DNA from: Channallabes apus
Taxonomy: Eukaryota; Chordata; Actinopteri; Siluriformes; Clariidae
Reading direction: 5' to 3'
Assembly: GCA_030522415.1 (NCBI GenBank)
Contig: CM060107.1
Span: 9,382,770-9,446,769 of the forward strand
Length of the DNA: 64,000 nt
In this document: one piece after another, positions 20,701 to 32,447 of the stretch
How the letters are laid out: each line of letters starts with the position of its first letter
Numbering within the stretch: position 1 is the first letter of the stretch
Position numbers and translations under genes: made by a program
The notes under the pieces: model-generated
The model's database searches: none
What the model was told of the DNA's origin: nothing
What the model saw: only the letters and a program-made list of their open reading frames with translations

Positions 20701-22279
20701 CAAACCGGATTCCAAAAAAGTTGGGACACTAAACAAATTGTGAATAAAAACTGAATGCAATGATGTGGAGATGGTGAATGTCAATATTTTATTCAGAATA
20801 GAACATAAATCACGGAACAAAAGTTTAAACTGAGAAAATGTATCATTTTAAATTCAAATTTAAATTCAAAATGTCATGGTGTCAACAAATCCCAAAAAAG
20901 TTGGGACAAGGCCATTTTCACCACTGTGTGGCATCTCCCCTTCTTCTTACAACACTCAACAGACGTCTGGGGACCGAGGAGACCAGTTTCTCAAGTTTAG
21001 AAATAGGAATGCTCTCCCATTCTTGTCTAATACAGGCCTCTAACTGTTCAATCGTCATGGGCCTTCTTTGTCGCACCTTCCTCTTTATGATGCGCCAAAT
21101 GTTCTCTATAGGGGAAAGATCTGCACTGCAGACTGGCCATTTCAGTACCCGGATCCTTCTCCTACGCAGCCATGATGTTGTGATTGATGCAGAATGTGGT
21201 CTGGCATTATCTTGTTGAAAAATGCAGGGTCTTCCCTGAAAGAGATGACTAGATGTTGTTCTAGAACCTGAATATATTTTTCTGCATTGATGGTGCCTTT
21301 CCAGACATGCAAGCTGCCCATGCCACACGCACTCATGCAACCCCATACCATCAGAGATGCAGGCTTCTGAACTGAGCGTTGATAACAACTTGGGTTGTCC
21401 TTGTCCTCTTTGGTCCGGATGACATGGCGTCCCACATTTCCAACAAGAAATTCGAATCGTGACTCGTCTGACCACAGAACAGTCTTACATTTTGCCACAC
21501 TCCATTTTAAATGATCCCTGGCCCAATGAAAACGCCTGTGCTTGTGGATCTGGCTTAGAAATGGCTTCTTCTTTGCACTGTAGAGTTTCAGCTGGCAACG
21601 GCGGATGGCACGGTGGATTGTGTTCACTGACGATGGTTTCTGGAAGTATTCCTGAGCCCATTCTGTGATTTCCTTTACAGTAGCATTCCTGTTTGTGGTG
21701 CAGTGTCGTTTAAGGGCCCGGAGATCTCGGGCATCCAGTATGGTTTTACGCCCTTGACCCTTACGCACAGAGATTGTTCCAGATTCTCTGAATCTTCGGA
21801 TGATATTATGCACAGTTGATGATGATAACTGCAAAGTCTTTGCAATTTTTCGCTGGGTAACACCTTTCTGATATTGCTCCACTATCTTTCTGCGCAACAT
21901 TGTGGGAATTGGTGATCCTCTACCCATCTTGGCTTCTGAGAGACACTGCCACTCTGAGAAGCTCTTTTTATACCCAATCATGTTGCCAATTAACCTAATT
22001 ACTGTTAATTGGTCTTCCAGCTCTTCGTTATGCTCAAATTTACTTTTTCCAGCCTCTTATTGCTACTTGTCCCAACTTTTTTGGGATTTGTTGACACCGT
22101 GAAATTTGGAATCAACATTTTTTTCCTTTAAAATGATACATTTTCTCAGATTTGAACTTTTGATCCGTCATCTATGTTCTATTCTGAATAAAATATTGAC
22201 ATTTGCCATCTCCACATCATTGCATTCAGTTTTTATTCACAATTTGTTTAGTGTCCCGACTTTTTTGGAATCCGGTTTG
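20701..22279 (-). mobile_element. Tc1 element A, complete ends, broken transposase
   Basis: Ends CAAACCGGATTCCAAAAAAG and its complement are flanked by TA at 20699-20700 and 22280-22281. Each terminal repeat is about 210 bases and carries an outer and an inner copy of AAAAAAGTTGGGAC (inner ones near 20893 and 22071), the IR/DR layout of sleeping-beauty-type Tc1 elements. Total 1579 bp. The transposase on the minus strand has one frameshift. Because its ends begin CAA, its own excision scar should not be TACAGTA. Confidence 0.92.
20918..21927 (-). pseudogene. Tc1-like transposase, one frameshift
   Basis: Start chosen at the MGRGSPIPTM methionine (21927), as in Tc1 transposases. Residues 1-110 form the two helix-turn-helix DNA-binding domains (VTQRKIAKTLQLSSSTVHNI; then VNTIHRAIRRCQ). 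First catalytic Asp is D154 in LWSDESRFE; the MVWGCMSACG block follows. Around 21235-21250 the frame shifts by one: the first frame runs on to nonsense at 21142, while the second gives FQQDNARPHSA (second Asp) and DLSPIENIW (Glu), ending RRRGDATQW at 20918. All three catalytic residues of the DD34E set survive, so the frameshift is the main defect. Length ~336 codons, normal for the family (~340). Confidence 0.88.
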
Positions 22280-22281
22280 TA

Positions 22282-22835
22282 TATAGTGTGTGCATAGTGC
22301 ACTAGCTTTCCATTTTACGCTATTTGGGATTTAACCCTGGGCCTGTTAGTTAGTTAAAGCTATTATAAAGTGGAATAAGGGGAGAATTGTAGAAGATTAA
22401 CAGGACTGTCCACGTCCTTCATTGCTTATTTCCCTTACCTAATGGCTACACAGTAACTGTACTTACTGGAATTTACCACTACTGTCCTTCCACCTCTGAT
22501 GATGTCAATAACAAGTGAATTGCTTTCAGATCTTTATTCACCCAAGAGACAGTCACAAGAAATAAGGCCATGATTTTCCAAATCTTTCACCATCCTAAGT
22601 AGCCTAATTTGTACACTGTAATGGAGTAATGCTTGTTCAGTAAAAAAGGTTAACTTTTAACAGGTGTGTGGCTCATCTGCTTGATCTACATTCGCCAGTA
22701 CCATAAGGAATTTACAGATTCCATTACTCAGGTCAGAAGTAAGAATAATATCAGAGCACCTGCTGCTCTCTATAATGCCACTCTGATGAATGCTGACATT
22801 GTGACAATGTAAAGGCAGTGCCCTACATGGTTTTA

Positions 22836-22883
<48 letters not shown>

Positions 22884-23119
22884 ACAGAGGATTATTAATG
22901 AGCACATTTATGTTGTAAACCTCAATTATGCTGCATTATTTGTTTGGCAGCACATTAAGGTCGAATTTTATACAAGCACCTCAAAGTGTAACTGGCAACA
23001 AACTGTAATTGGCATGAAAAAGCAGAGCAGATCATTCCAGTGGCACTGAGATTTTTATTCCAACCACATTTACTGCTCATTTAACTCATTATATAATGGC
23101 TGTACCAAAAGTAATACAA
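22282..23119. other. No gene; unique DNA with a GT run
   Basis: No exon or family recognised apart from the GT microsatellite listed separately. Confidence 0.5.
22839..22881. repeat. (GT)n microsatellite
   Basis: About 21 uninterrupted GT units. Confidence 0.95.
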
Positions 23120-23700
23120 AAGTGGGCAAAAGTTTTTATTTTTTTATTAATGGACACAGGTCATTCATTCAAACTGCACATGTCCATTGAGTAACTCTTC
23201 CTCTATAAACAGGTACATTTACATTTAGGCATTTGGCAGATGCTCTTATCCAGAGCGACTTACATTTTTTTTCCCCTTATTACACATCTGAGCAGTTGAG
23301 GGTTAAGGGCCTTGCTCAAGGGCCCAACAGTGGCAACTTGGTGGTTGTGGGGTTTGAACCTGGGATCTTCTGAACCGTAGTCCAATGCCTTAACCACTGA
23401 GCTACCCCTGGCCCCAGGTACTGCTCAACTTCACAAACAATCCCCATCACAAGCAATGTATTTGCGCCATTGCTTAACCAAACTCTCACATCGGCGTTGA
23501 AAAAGCTCATTTTCTCCCGCGATTCTACAGAATGCTCACAGAGATGACGCCATTGACAAGAGGGAAGTGCACAGATGGATTAAGAAATGTAAAAAAGGTG
23601 AAACCTGCACTGCTGAAAAACCACACAGTGGTAAACACAAATGCATTGCTTGTGATGGAGCTGCGATTTATGTCTATAGTACCTTTGTTGCCTGAGCTGC
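23120..23700. mobile_element. Scrambled mariner-like fragments around a SINE
   Basis: Minus strand, right of the SINE (23415-23520): a frame with FQRRCESLVKQWRKYIACDG, like the C-terminal FQRRC--W--RW-KYI--EG of mariner-type transposases; it resumes left of the SINE as LFIEEELLNGHVQFE. Plus strand from about 23530: DDAIDKREVHRWIKKCKKGE with TCTAEKPHSGKHKC, like the N-terminal D-A-----VF-W-KRFK-G--- of mariners. Both directions also share a KYIACDG/KCIACDG word, giving a short inverted repeat (23439-23466 against 23637-23660). Assignment is tentative. Confidence 0.35.
23217..23414 (-). mobile_element. V-SINE-like element, full length
   Basis: Complement of the 11559 copy: tail ATTTAGGCATTTGGCAGATG, CTCTTATCCAGAGCGACTTA, core GGGCCTTGCTCAAGGGCCCA, B box GGTTTGAACCTGGG, A box end AACCACTGAGCTACCCC. 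Flanked by CAGGTAC at 23210-23216 and 23415-23421. It was inserted into the mariner-like piece. Confidence 0.87.
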
Positions 23701-23984
23701 CATTTCCCAAAGTGAGTAAGTCACTTCACTTCCTATATATTTGTATTTAATAAACACAATCATTTTGTCTTCACGGGCCTATGGTTGTGGTAATAATCTA
23801 TAGACATACAGTACACATAATGTGTAAAGCAACACATGTCCAAAGATTAAGTGTACACCATAAATTATTGGTTGACACTGGGCAATAAAAATGTTGATGA
23901 TGATGATTCTACATTAACAGTTTTCCTTTTTGCCATAATTATGACTATGAATTATGATTGCTAGCTTGATGCCGGATTGTATCT

Positions 23985-24102
23985 GAGCCCAGCTGTACCT
24001 GACCACCTGGAGTTGAAAGACCTTGCTTGAGCCAACAGCTGCAACCTGGTAGTGTCTGGGCTTAAACCAGGGACCACCTGATCAGCCGTCCACCTTAAAC
24101 AC
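23985..24102 (-). mobile_element. SINE fragment, V-like core, decayed
   Basis: Contains ACCTTGCTTGAGCCAACAGC, AACCTGGTAGTG, GGGCTTAAACCAGGGACCAC and CACCTTAAACACCGTGC, an inverted, diverged version of the V-SINE core and head. Confidence 0.5.
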
Positions 24103-24944
24103 CGTGCTAACATTATATGACATCCTTTTTGGTTCAGTTAATAACATATACATAAACCTTCATTGTATCACTATCATATACTTAAATACTATATATACTT
24201 ACAGTAATCATATGAACATATTAACAAAACCTGATTCCCCACCCTGTGCTAAACTGCTTCTAAAATGTATAGATATCTGTAAAATCATGTAAAAAGGACA
24301 TCACAATTATCCATTTATGGCTAGTTATATTATAATGGAAAGAATAAACATTGTAGAAAAGTTCTGTAAATGTGTATTACATCATGTCCTACATACACAC
24401 ACATTCAAAGCTTTGCACATTGAAAATCTGTAATCTGTCCTGCTTTCTTTCTTCTTTTTTTAGATGTATAACTCACTCATGAATCAGGCTAGTCTAGAGG
24501 CTGACAGGAGCCACAGCAGTAGAATTGTGGATCAGGCACCAAGCATCAGTGAGAGAGAGAGAGAGAGAGAGATCTAGCTGTTACAGCAATTAAAATGCAT
24601 AAGGGGATTCTGGAATATGAAGCATTATCTCAGTTTATGTAAACTGCATATGCATATGAACCACCAGATGTGCACTATTAGCTGAGGGAAAACCAGGTTT
24701 GCAAAGGTTTGCAACCTATCATTAAAGATTAAGAGTGTGTCTGAGTCTACACAGATAGTCCATAGCTCGTAGATTTGTAGAAAAAAAAAATCTCTGCTCC
24801 CTGTTGTAATTCTGATTATTCAAAGGCCTAAAAAAAAGAATGTGCGCCTTTTAGCAAATGGACCAAATAATCTAATGGTTATCAACCCTGGTCCTGAAGT
24901 ATCCCTTGCCTTAAACATTTTAGCACTTTCCTGACCTATTTTCA
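24103..24944. other. No recognised feature
   Basis: AT-rich DNA; (GA)n at about 24551-24571 and TACAGTA at 24200. Confidence 0.5.
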
Positions 24945-25020
24945 TGTAATTCAATTCATATATCAATATTGCGCTTTTTAACAATGGTCACTGTCTCAAA
25001 GCAGCTTCACAAAAAATAAA
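24945..25020 (-). mobile_element. L2-type LINE 3' tail, inverted
   Basis: Plus reads AATTCAATTC, ATTGCGCTTTTTAACAATGG, CACTGTCTCAAAGCAGCTTC, the complement of the tails at 18200-18297 and 31830-31915. Confidence 0.7.
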
Positions 25021-25487
25021 ATATGATTATGTAATTAAAAATGTGATTATGTAACTATGCAAGTTGGTGTGAGATTTGTGCTTTTCATTATTGTCCTGGT
25101 GCGAGCTTACCAACCATAAAGATAAGCTCATTCTGGAGTCTGATGAAAGTCTAGTGTTATTTATTAATACAGCTTTCAGGACCATCCGTTGGCCATAACA
25201 ACCATTCCATCATTCTCTGACTCAGTCACATTACTAGGTCTGTAGCACATGATTCCAACTTCACCACAGTAAAAGAGAGCCCCCAAACCACTGTTTTCAA
25301 AAGAACTAGGGAAAAAGCAAATACAGTAAACAACAACAACAACAAAAAATAAACATCATTATATAAAATTATCATGATTGCTTTGTACCTTTATCCTAGT
25401 GAACATCTGGCACAGGTTTTAGGCCTGGTGTCCTTCCTGTCGGAACCCACCTTCTCCTGGCTTAAGACCTGCATATAGGTGGATGGG
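25021..25487. other. No recognised feature
   Basis: Unique-looking DNA with a short (CAA)n at about 25332. TACAGTA at 25322. Confidence 0.45.
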
Positions 25488-25615
25488 TATACATTTGAGC
25501 CATTGTGGGCTAAAGGCCTTGCTCAAGGATCCAATAGCTCCAACCTGGTGATGGTGGGGATTGGACAACTAACCCACCGATCAGCAACACAGAACCTCAA
25601 CCATCTGAGCCTCCA
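25488..25615 (-). mobile_element. SINE fragment, V-like core, decayed
   Basis: GGGCTAAAGGCCTTGCTCAA, GGATCCAATAGCTCCAACCT, GGTGGGGATTGGAC, then CCTCAACCATCTGAGC. An inverted V-SINE-like core and head without the LINE tail. Confidence 0.55.
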
Positions 25616-25659
25616 CTGCTTCAGTGACAATACTGAACAGTAATAACAATAATAATCCA

Positions 25660-25975
25660 CCAAAAATTTAATGACTTGGCTCTTCACAACGCAAAACACC
25701 CTTCATGATGTTTTCCTGTCTGATTGAGTCAGCAGAGATCACTTTATTCATTGCTGTGAATAAGCAGTGGCTGCTGTAGCAGATTAGCAATCTGGATTTC
25801 CTTCTAATTGAGCCAAGATGCTCCACCATCAAAGTGTGAGCTAAATAAAATATCAGATGGGGAGCAGCATGTGCACAGGGCCAACTCATTATGTGGAAGG
25901 TGTGTGCCTAAAAGATCTACAGATGGCTAATTAGCTTCTATAGCCACACAGCAAATAGGATCATTTCTGCTCTCT
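25660..25975. other. Candidate conserved noncoding block
   Basis: About 300 bases free of recognisable repeats and simple tracts, near 45% GC, with words such as GCTAATTAGCTTC and CTAATTGAGCC typical of homeodomain sites. The 73-codon minus frame (25668-25889) lacks a domain. Only comparison with other fish could tell whether it is constrained. Confidence 0.25.
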
Positions 25976-27794
25976 GTAATGCATGAAACAGAGACAGAAA
26001 CCCCTCACAAACATTTTATTTTTTGACAGTATGTTTAAAAATGTAGCAACATGAAACCAATTGGGTGAAGGTGGCATTGTTTAAAACACACAAAAATAAA
26101 GTATGCTTAACATGTTGAACATTACAGAATTCATTCCAGTTTAATTGATTTAGCTTTCTATAAAATTATATCTAATTTATCTAATTATATGTAATTATAT
26201 CTATATCTATTTTATGTTAGAATTGGAATTAGTGAAACATTGAATGTAAACGTGACTGAGAATATCCTCCATAAATATTTTAGGTTAATTCATATGGGGC
26301 ATCCCTATGTTCTCAGGGCTCTACAGTATGTTGCCTACAGTATGTTGTATTTTCTCTGAAGTCCCCAAACTTATATGGCATATAATGGAAACATGACAAA
26401 AGGTTCCTAGAGCCAAATGTCACTCAGTTTTAGGGTGTTATGTTCACTGGGACCTGTGTTCCACTGGTTCATATTTGTTTGATACAATTCTTTCTAATGA
26501 CCAAAAGGGCATAGGTCCCCAAATCCCCATAAAATGATAACCATACGTTTTGTCGTGTTTAATAATTTAGAAGCATGCTTCTAATAAAATAAACCGGATA
26601 GTTTTCAGCATATATTTTGCTTGAACTGAATAAACGAATGTGTATTAAAAGAAAAATGAACTAGGCAACATAGTACCCTGGGAACAAAGGGCCCTGGGAG
26701 CACAGACATGCACCTGTTCATATTAGCTGGCTATCTTTAAATAGAAGTCCTAAATATGGCTAAAAACACTCCCAGGAACTATGTCAAGGAAGTTGATGTT
26801 GGCTAGCTACCTAGTTTGAATCGGTAGTGAAAACTTTATGAATATTTGTCATGCTAATGAATATGACAAGTCGTGTCACAAATCCTGTTGCAAACCCTGC
26901 CCTGTCAGCTCATGTTAGCTAATTACTAGTGAAACAGCTATTTTTTTTTAAATGAATATCACTAAACAAATTCTATGAAATTCTGCAGTGAGCTCATAGT
27001 AGCTATAGCCAGTATTAGCAGTTAAATTAAATATTTGCAAATATGACAGTCTTCAAGTTAGCTTTTTTTCAGAAATCAAGGCAGCTAAAAGAAAGCTTAT
27101 GCTAGCTATGACAATTTACGAAAAATACTTTATTAGGTCATGTTAGCTACAGTAGGTGATAACTAACATTTATCGGAAGGACACTTTATAGGAATCCTGT
27201 GAGGGGAAACTCGTGCTGGCTCACTTGCTAGAATTAGCAGTGAAAATGGTAACATTTATAAATACGTCTTGTGTGAGAAGGGGATAAGCGATGTTGGTCA
27301 GATCAGCATCTCTCTCTCTCTCTCTCTCTTTCTCTTTCTCACACACAGCTAGGAGACATTGTGTGAGATTGAGGACTGGTCACACTGGAAATGTGAGGAG
27401 AACGAGGATTATTAGCACCACATGAGGTCAAATCCCATTCACATACAATAACTCTATCCACTTGCCAGCCAATTGGTTCTCTTCATTAGTAGACCGCCAT
27501 TTCATCAGCCTTATTGTCATTACTAGCGATCATTTTAGAAATATAGAGACAAGAAGATGATTAAGATGGAGGGAGTGTTATGACAGTGGCACACACAGTG
27601 TTTGTCTCTTACAGCCAGATGGCATGTCCTTTCAGTCTCCCCCTCGCTCTCCTTTAGCAGTCTGGTTCACTTCCTGGGGTCATTGCCCAACTCTGAATAT
27701 TTAATTGTGTGGCTTTGCCCACTTTTGCAACACAGCCATGAGCTGCCCAACCATTTGGTGCAAAAACAAGTCATCAGCCAAAGAAGACCATATC
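25976..27794. other. No gene; AT-rich DNA
   Basis: Recurrent GTTAGCTA words (26780-27240) but no clear tandem unit. (TC)n at about 27309-27330. Tandem TACAGTA at 26322 and 26336 separated by 7 bases. Confidence 0.5.
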
Positions 27795-28050
27795 CATAAT
27801 GAAGTATGGGGGTGACAGGATCATGCTATGGTGCTGTGATTCTTCAGTCGGGACTTGGCCTCTAATCAAGATGAAGGGAATTATGCATAGCTCCAAATGG
27901 CGGTTTATTTTGGGACAAACCCTGCAGCCCTCTGTTGGACAGCTAAAGATAACACAAGAAGAAAAGTGCCTTATTATAAGCAAAATAATTTTTAATAATG
28001 TGGAAAAGTACATGACATGCTTTCACAAAATCTTTATCAGGGGTGTGTAG
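27795..28050 (+). mobile_element. Possible decayed Tc1-like fragment
   Basis: The plus frame from 27799 reads MKYGGDRIMLWCCDSSVGTW, which resembles the Tc1 block [20 protein letters not shown], followed by KMKGIMHSSKW (family K--GIM----Y). The catalytic blocks are not preserved. The stretch ends AGGGGTGTGTAG near 28038-28049, like one Tc1 family's terminus. Weak but consistent. Confidence 0.35.
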
Positions 28051-28226
28051 GAGAATAACATCATAAATTCTATATTCCATTATCCTTTCATTAACTTTGA
28101 GTTCAGTTCCCAAAACCCAAACCTGAATTCCTCATTAAATTGAGATTCCCATGGCTCACTGAGCACAAAAGCTTTCTCAACACTGGTTGTTGAGACAGAA
28201 TGTCAAATGCTGGTCCTCTCTCTCTT

Positions 28227-28228
<2 letters not shown>

Positions 28229-28269
<41 letters not shown>
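28229..28269. repeat. (TG)20 microsatellite
   Basis: Uninterrupted TG run; shorter GT runs follow at about 28407-28425 and 28900-28941. Confidence 0.95.
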
Positions 28270-28270
<1 letters not shown>

Positions 28271-28272
<2 letters not shown>

Positions 28273-29052
28273 GTGGAACTAACTATTGTTCCAACTTATT
28301 TATCAATGGCACATACATAGCTGGTTGTACCCCTACCACCATGGCCAAAAAAATAATCACTCCCTTCCACTAAAGATAGGGGGAGCTCCTGCTGCTGCGT
28401 GTGCGTTTGTGTGTGTGTGTGTGTGCGCGCTTGTACACATATGCGCACGTGGATTGGTTAGCACCTTAAGCAATGCACCAGGAGTCATGCTTTATTAATG
28501 AACAGGGTTGGGGTGGAACAGAACAGAAATGGTGGCACTCGCTTAAAGAGCTGTGATGACATTAGGGAGATCAGCATTGACAAATCTGCTGTTTAGCCAT
28601 TAATATGAATTCAGGGACTTGATTAATATTTAACAGCAGGATGAGTATAAGCTGAATACTGATAAGGCCTGTATTTACATCATTATATTTTTATGCTTAA
28701 AATTTACCTGTAATTTGGATGAGTAAAGAATTCACAATGTGACATTAAATTCAAGCAATACAAGAAATTCCGAGCTAGTACCAAGGAGTAAATGAATATG
28801 TTGTGTATAATTATACAAAAGTTTTTTTTTTTTACTTTTAGATTTGGTTCCAAATATGCTGTGATCTCTATAGAGGCCTAAAAAATATACAGTACAGTAT
28901 GTGTGTGTGCTTACGTGTGTGCTTACGTGTGTGTGTGTGTGGCACTGACTGTGCAAAAGTCTCAGGAACTATATTATCCTTCTACGAATATTAAGCAAGC
29001 AGAACCTTGAAACTTGACAGATAACTGGTTTCCAACTTGCAGAAGAGACACA
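28271..29052. other. No recognised gene
   Basis: Unique-looking DNA with GT tracts. TACAGTACAGTA at 28888-28899 is a double scar motif. Confidence 0.5.
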
Positions 29053-29130
29053 TTTGTCTGTGGGAACTGTACGCACAATCATTCACCAACACCTGCATTT
29101 CTGGAAGGTGAGTGCACAACCAGTACAGAA
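29053..29130 (+). mobile_element. Mariner-like helix-turn-helix fragment
   Basis: Frame LSVGTVRTIIHQHLHFWKVS, matching the second helix-turn-helix and linker of mariner-type transposases (S--TV--I-H-DLH--KV-A). A cognate fragment reading LSVRTVHTIIHPDL is at 43121-43165. No longer element can be followed. Confidence 0.4.
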
Positions 29131-29984
29131 GATTGTTAATCTAAAGTGAGTTTAAAGAACATTTTGTGATGGAAGGGCAGCTTGTTGAGAAAACTTTGTA
29201 CAGTACCTTGTTGGTATCTAAGCATTAGTGAAACGCTGAGCAGGGGATTATATAGAGAAGTAAAGGGAGTTTTTACTCTCATGACAGAGTTATCAGAAGA
29301 ATTCTACAGCACACTCAGTAAAATATCCCAGTTAAGATACTTATAAAACAACAAAAATCTGCATCTAACATTACTGCACTTTATAGAAGTTTATTTTATG
29401 TAGTCATGTTTTCAAAGGCACTTTTGCCCAGTAGAATAGAATAAAACAGCTAGGAGGTTTTACTGAGCATACTGGAGAATATCAGTTTTTCTGGTAACAT
29501 TGTGACACTTGCTTCTTTCTATATTCATGCAAAACCCTGGTGCCTACATTATTTATTTATTTTTTGTTTCTTTCCGAAAAGTGGTATGTCATGTAAAATG
29601 TAGTTCCCTTTACAGTTATGCCAATATTCTTCTGAAATGTTATTTATTCTTAAGTTATGCTTGGTTAGCTATGCTAACAGGTATTTATTTTGTCCATGAT
29701 TATGCAGACACGATAAACATATACAGTATAACAAAATATGTACTAAAGATAATATGGCATCTAAGACCCCAAGGCCACAGTATCGAACATATACAGTATT
29801 GTATGAACACTATGGGGTGTTTAAAGAGTATATATTCGGCCACCTGGCCGAAAAAAGTCAAACACACTAATATTTTGCTGGACCATTTTACCTTTTGTTA
29901 TACCTTTTGTTTATTTTTCGATAAATGTATGCAATGTCACAATTTCAGTCCAGAGTTGTAAAAGAAAAGTCTCTATGAGTTTTG
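29131..29984. other. No accepted gene; long hydrophobic frame rejected
   Basis: A 150-codon plus frame (29509-29961) is unusually long for AT-rich DNA but uses a non-ATG start, has no domain and contains two TACAGTA heptamers (29722, 29792), which I read as later insertions. TACAGTA also at 29199. Confidence 0.4.
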
Positions 29985-30112
29985 TTTTGATGAAGAGCCT
30001 CTGTGTAAAGCTTTTTCCAGCACATCACAATGATACATGGTGGGGTTAAGGTCTGGACTCAGTGGGGTTAACGTGATGTGAAAATGATGCCTCATGCTCC
30101 CCAAACCACTCT
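29985..30112 (-). mobile_element. Tc1-like transposase fragment, C-terminal region
   Basis: On the minus strand: GAGTGGTTTGGGGAGCATGA, GGCATCATTTTCACATC, CTGAGTCCAGACCTTAACCC, GATGTGCTGGAAAAAGC. This matches the segment between the second Asp and the Glu block of a fish Tc1 family. About 130 bases remain. Confidence 0.5.
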
Positions 30113-30179
30113 TTTTTGGGGGCGGGCGTTGTGCGCGTTCTTATCATGCGACCGGGAGGGTTGCGCGTTCTGATCATAA

Positions 30180-30367
30180 AAATAGAGTAATGAGGCTATT
30201 TTTAAAATGTAAGGAGTAGAAAGTACAGATAATTGCTTAAAAATGTAAGGAGTAGAAGTAAAAAGTCGGCTGAAAAATAATTACTCCAGTAAAGTATAGA
30301 TACCCAAAATTTCTACTTAAGTAAGGTAACGAAGTATTTGTACTGTACTTCGTTACTTGACACCTCT
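30180..30367 (-). mobile_element. hAT-like terminal fragment ending CAGAGGTGTCAAG
   Basis: Read on minus the end is CAGAGGTGTCAAGTAACGAA followed by many ACTTTTTACTT-type words, the form of fish non-autonomous elements with CAGAGGTG ends. The word AAAATGTAAGGAGTAGAA is repeated at about 30207 and 30239. TACTGTA at 30341 sits where such elements normally read TTGTACTTCG, a 5-base surplus. It abuts the LINE at 30368. Confidence 0.5.
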
Positions 30368-31915
30368 GTGTATCAGTCAGGATTTAAGCCTCATCACAGC
30401 ACAAAGACAGCACTTGTTAAAGTAGTAAATGACCTCCTATTTGCCTCTGATCAGAGTTGCAACACTATACTTGTGTAACTGACATCAGTGCAGCTTTTGA
30501 TACTATCGATAATAGTATTCTCCTTCACAGATTAGGAAATGTACAGTAGTAGGAATTAAGGGAACGGCCCTCTTGTGGCTCAGATCCTATTTGACTGATC
30601 GCTATCAGTTTGTAAATTTAAATGGTGACCATTCTGCATGTTCTCAAGTAAAGTCTGGTGTTCCACAGGATTCAGTTTTAGGCCCACTGCTTTTTTCCCT
30701 TTACCTGATTCCTCTGGGCAACATAATTCGTAAGCATGGTATTAGCTTTCATCGATATGCTGATGACAATTATACGTCTCAGCAAAACCAGACGAGAAAT
30801 CCAGTTTACTAAAGTTGAGCAATGTGACCTAAGAGATTGGATGTAAATGAACTTCCTTGTCAGTAGCACGTATTATGAAAACTGCAGCAGTGTTTAGAGC
30901 TTTTTCTTACAAAGCCCAAAAGTTATGCAGTAGTCTTCCTATTAATGTTCGGAACTCAGACACAGTCTCAGTGTTTAAGTCCAGGCTAGAAACCTATTTA
31001 TTTAGTCAAGCATTTTTGTAAATAGATTTGCCTTAGGTAAGGGAGCAGATCTGGGGGACTCATGGACATACAGTATTACGGTGAACTGATATGTTTAGAT
31101 GCTGTCTTCCTCACTCTCATTGATCACTCAGGTTTGTTGGCGGTGAAGTGATTGGTCGCTTTACATCTCAGGGCGCCCTCATGTCTGCTGGCTCTCGCTT
31201 TTAGTTATACTGTCATAGTTAACCATGCCAAAGTCCCTGCTTGCACTCTGCACTAAATATACAGTACATTCACATTATACATTGTTTGACTGTGACTAAA
31301 CCTAACTGCCATCTCTCCTTCTCTTCTGCTCTCTCCTCTTGTCTCCTCTCTCTTTTTCCCTCTATGTGTCTCTCTGTCAATCTACAGTATGCATGTCCCC
31401 CTGAGCTGCCAGTCATCCAGAATGCCTTTGCCCTCTGGAGCTGTCTGACTCATCCAGGTGTCCTGCTTTTGGTTGGAGATATCACGCATGGATGCCCCTT
31501 GTGGTCTGCCTAGGATGCGTGTGGTGCCCCGTGTGGTGACTGGGGACGGTTCCACTTTTCCACAAAAATGGTCCTGTTCTCGGCTGATGCAGACAGCTTT
31601 TCTGTTATACTGAACTTCCAGTCTCACACAGTATGATGAAGATTAATCCCTGCTATCTGTTATCACCCAGATGAGGATGGGTTCCCTGTTGAGTTTGGTT
31701 GCTCTCAAGGTTTCTTCCTATTACCATCTCAGGGAGTTTTTCCTTGCCACTGTTGTCGTTGTCCTCTGCTTGCTCATCAGGGACAGTCTTATCATTTTGA
31801 TTCATACACATTCAAATTTCATACACACTTAAATAATTCTTTTGATTGTGTACAGCTGCTTTCGACAATGCCAATTGTTTAAATCACTATACGAATAAAA
31901 TTTAATTGAATAACT
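30368..31915 (+). mobile_element. L2-type LINE, 5'-truncated and internally deleted
   Basis: Begins inside the RT fingers ([20 protein letters not shown]), then [38 protein letters not shown] and the catalytic box YADD at 30756-30767. The palm continues only to about 30810, then the sequence jumps to the C-terminal end (RAFSYKAQKL.., DTVSVFKSRLETYLFSQAF, stop). A 3' UTR follows with CAAGGTTTCTTCCTATTACC, TCTCAGGGAGTTTTTCCTTG and the tail GAATAAAATTTAATTGAATA. In-frame stops and frameshifts throughout; TACAGTA at 30542 lies inside the RT, where related LINEs lack it. Dead. Confidence 0.85.
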
Positions 31916-32445
31916 AGGCACTAGGTATGATGGGTGCATTACATTACCTGCCTCTTTCCTCACCCTGATAGGCCCATCGCTCTGGAACAGGGTAAATCTA
32001 TACTCATGACCACATGACCTTTTTCCTCAGTAATTTGTTTCTGCTCCTGAGCAAATTGAAGCATTTTTTTCAGATTTTCTCCCATCATGTTAATTTAGGA
32101 TTTTTTTTCCGATGACATTTGTTCCTTACAGATGATAGTTCATCACTATCCTTCAAGGTTTGAATAATACATTTTTCAGTTTAAAACAGAATATTAGAAG
32201 TTAATAGTCATTAATCTTTTTAGTTGTTTCAGTAACATCTTTGCCATGGCCACAGGGTATGTCTTCTGAAATGGTTGTTTAGGAAATGAGAAGCTACTTA
32301 CTGCATCAATCATGGTTAAAGATCTTTATGCGGCTGAAACATATTAATCACTCCAGTAATTGTCTAATAGAAGCCTCGTAACTATTAGCTTAGTTAAATC
32401 CAAGTGGTAACTTTTTTTTCAGGCAGTGTATGTGGATATACAGTA
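31916..32445. other. No recognised feature
   Basis: AT-rich DNA up to Tc1 element B. A TACAGTA (32439) sits directly beside the TA used by element B. Confidence 0.5.
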
Positions 32446-32447
32446 TA

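Noticed and set aside
29509..29961. 150-codon hydrophobic open frame
   Set aside because: Non-ATG start, no domain, AT-rich composition, and two TACAGTA heptamers inside that look like insertions; length is unusual but not enough.
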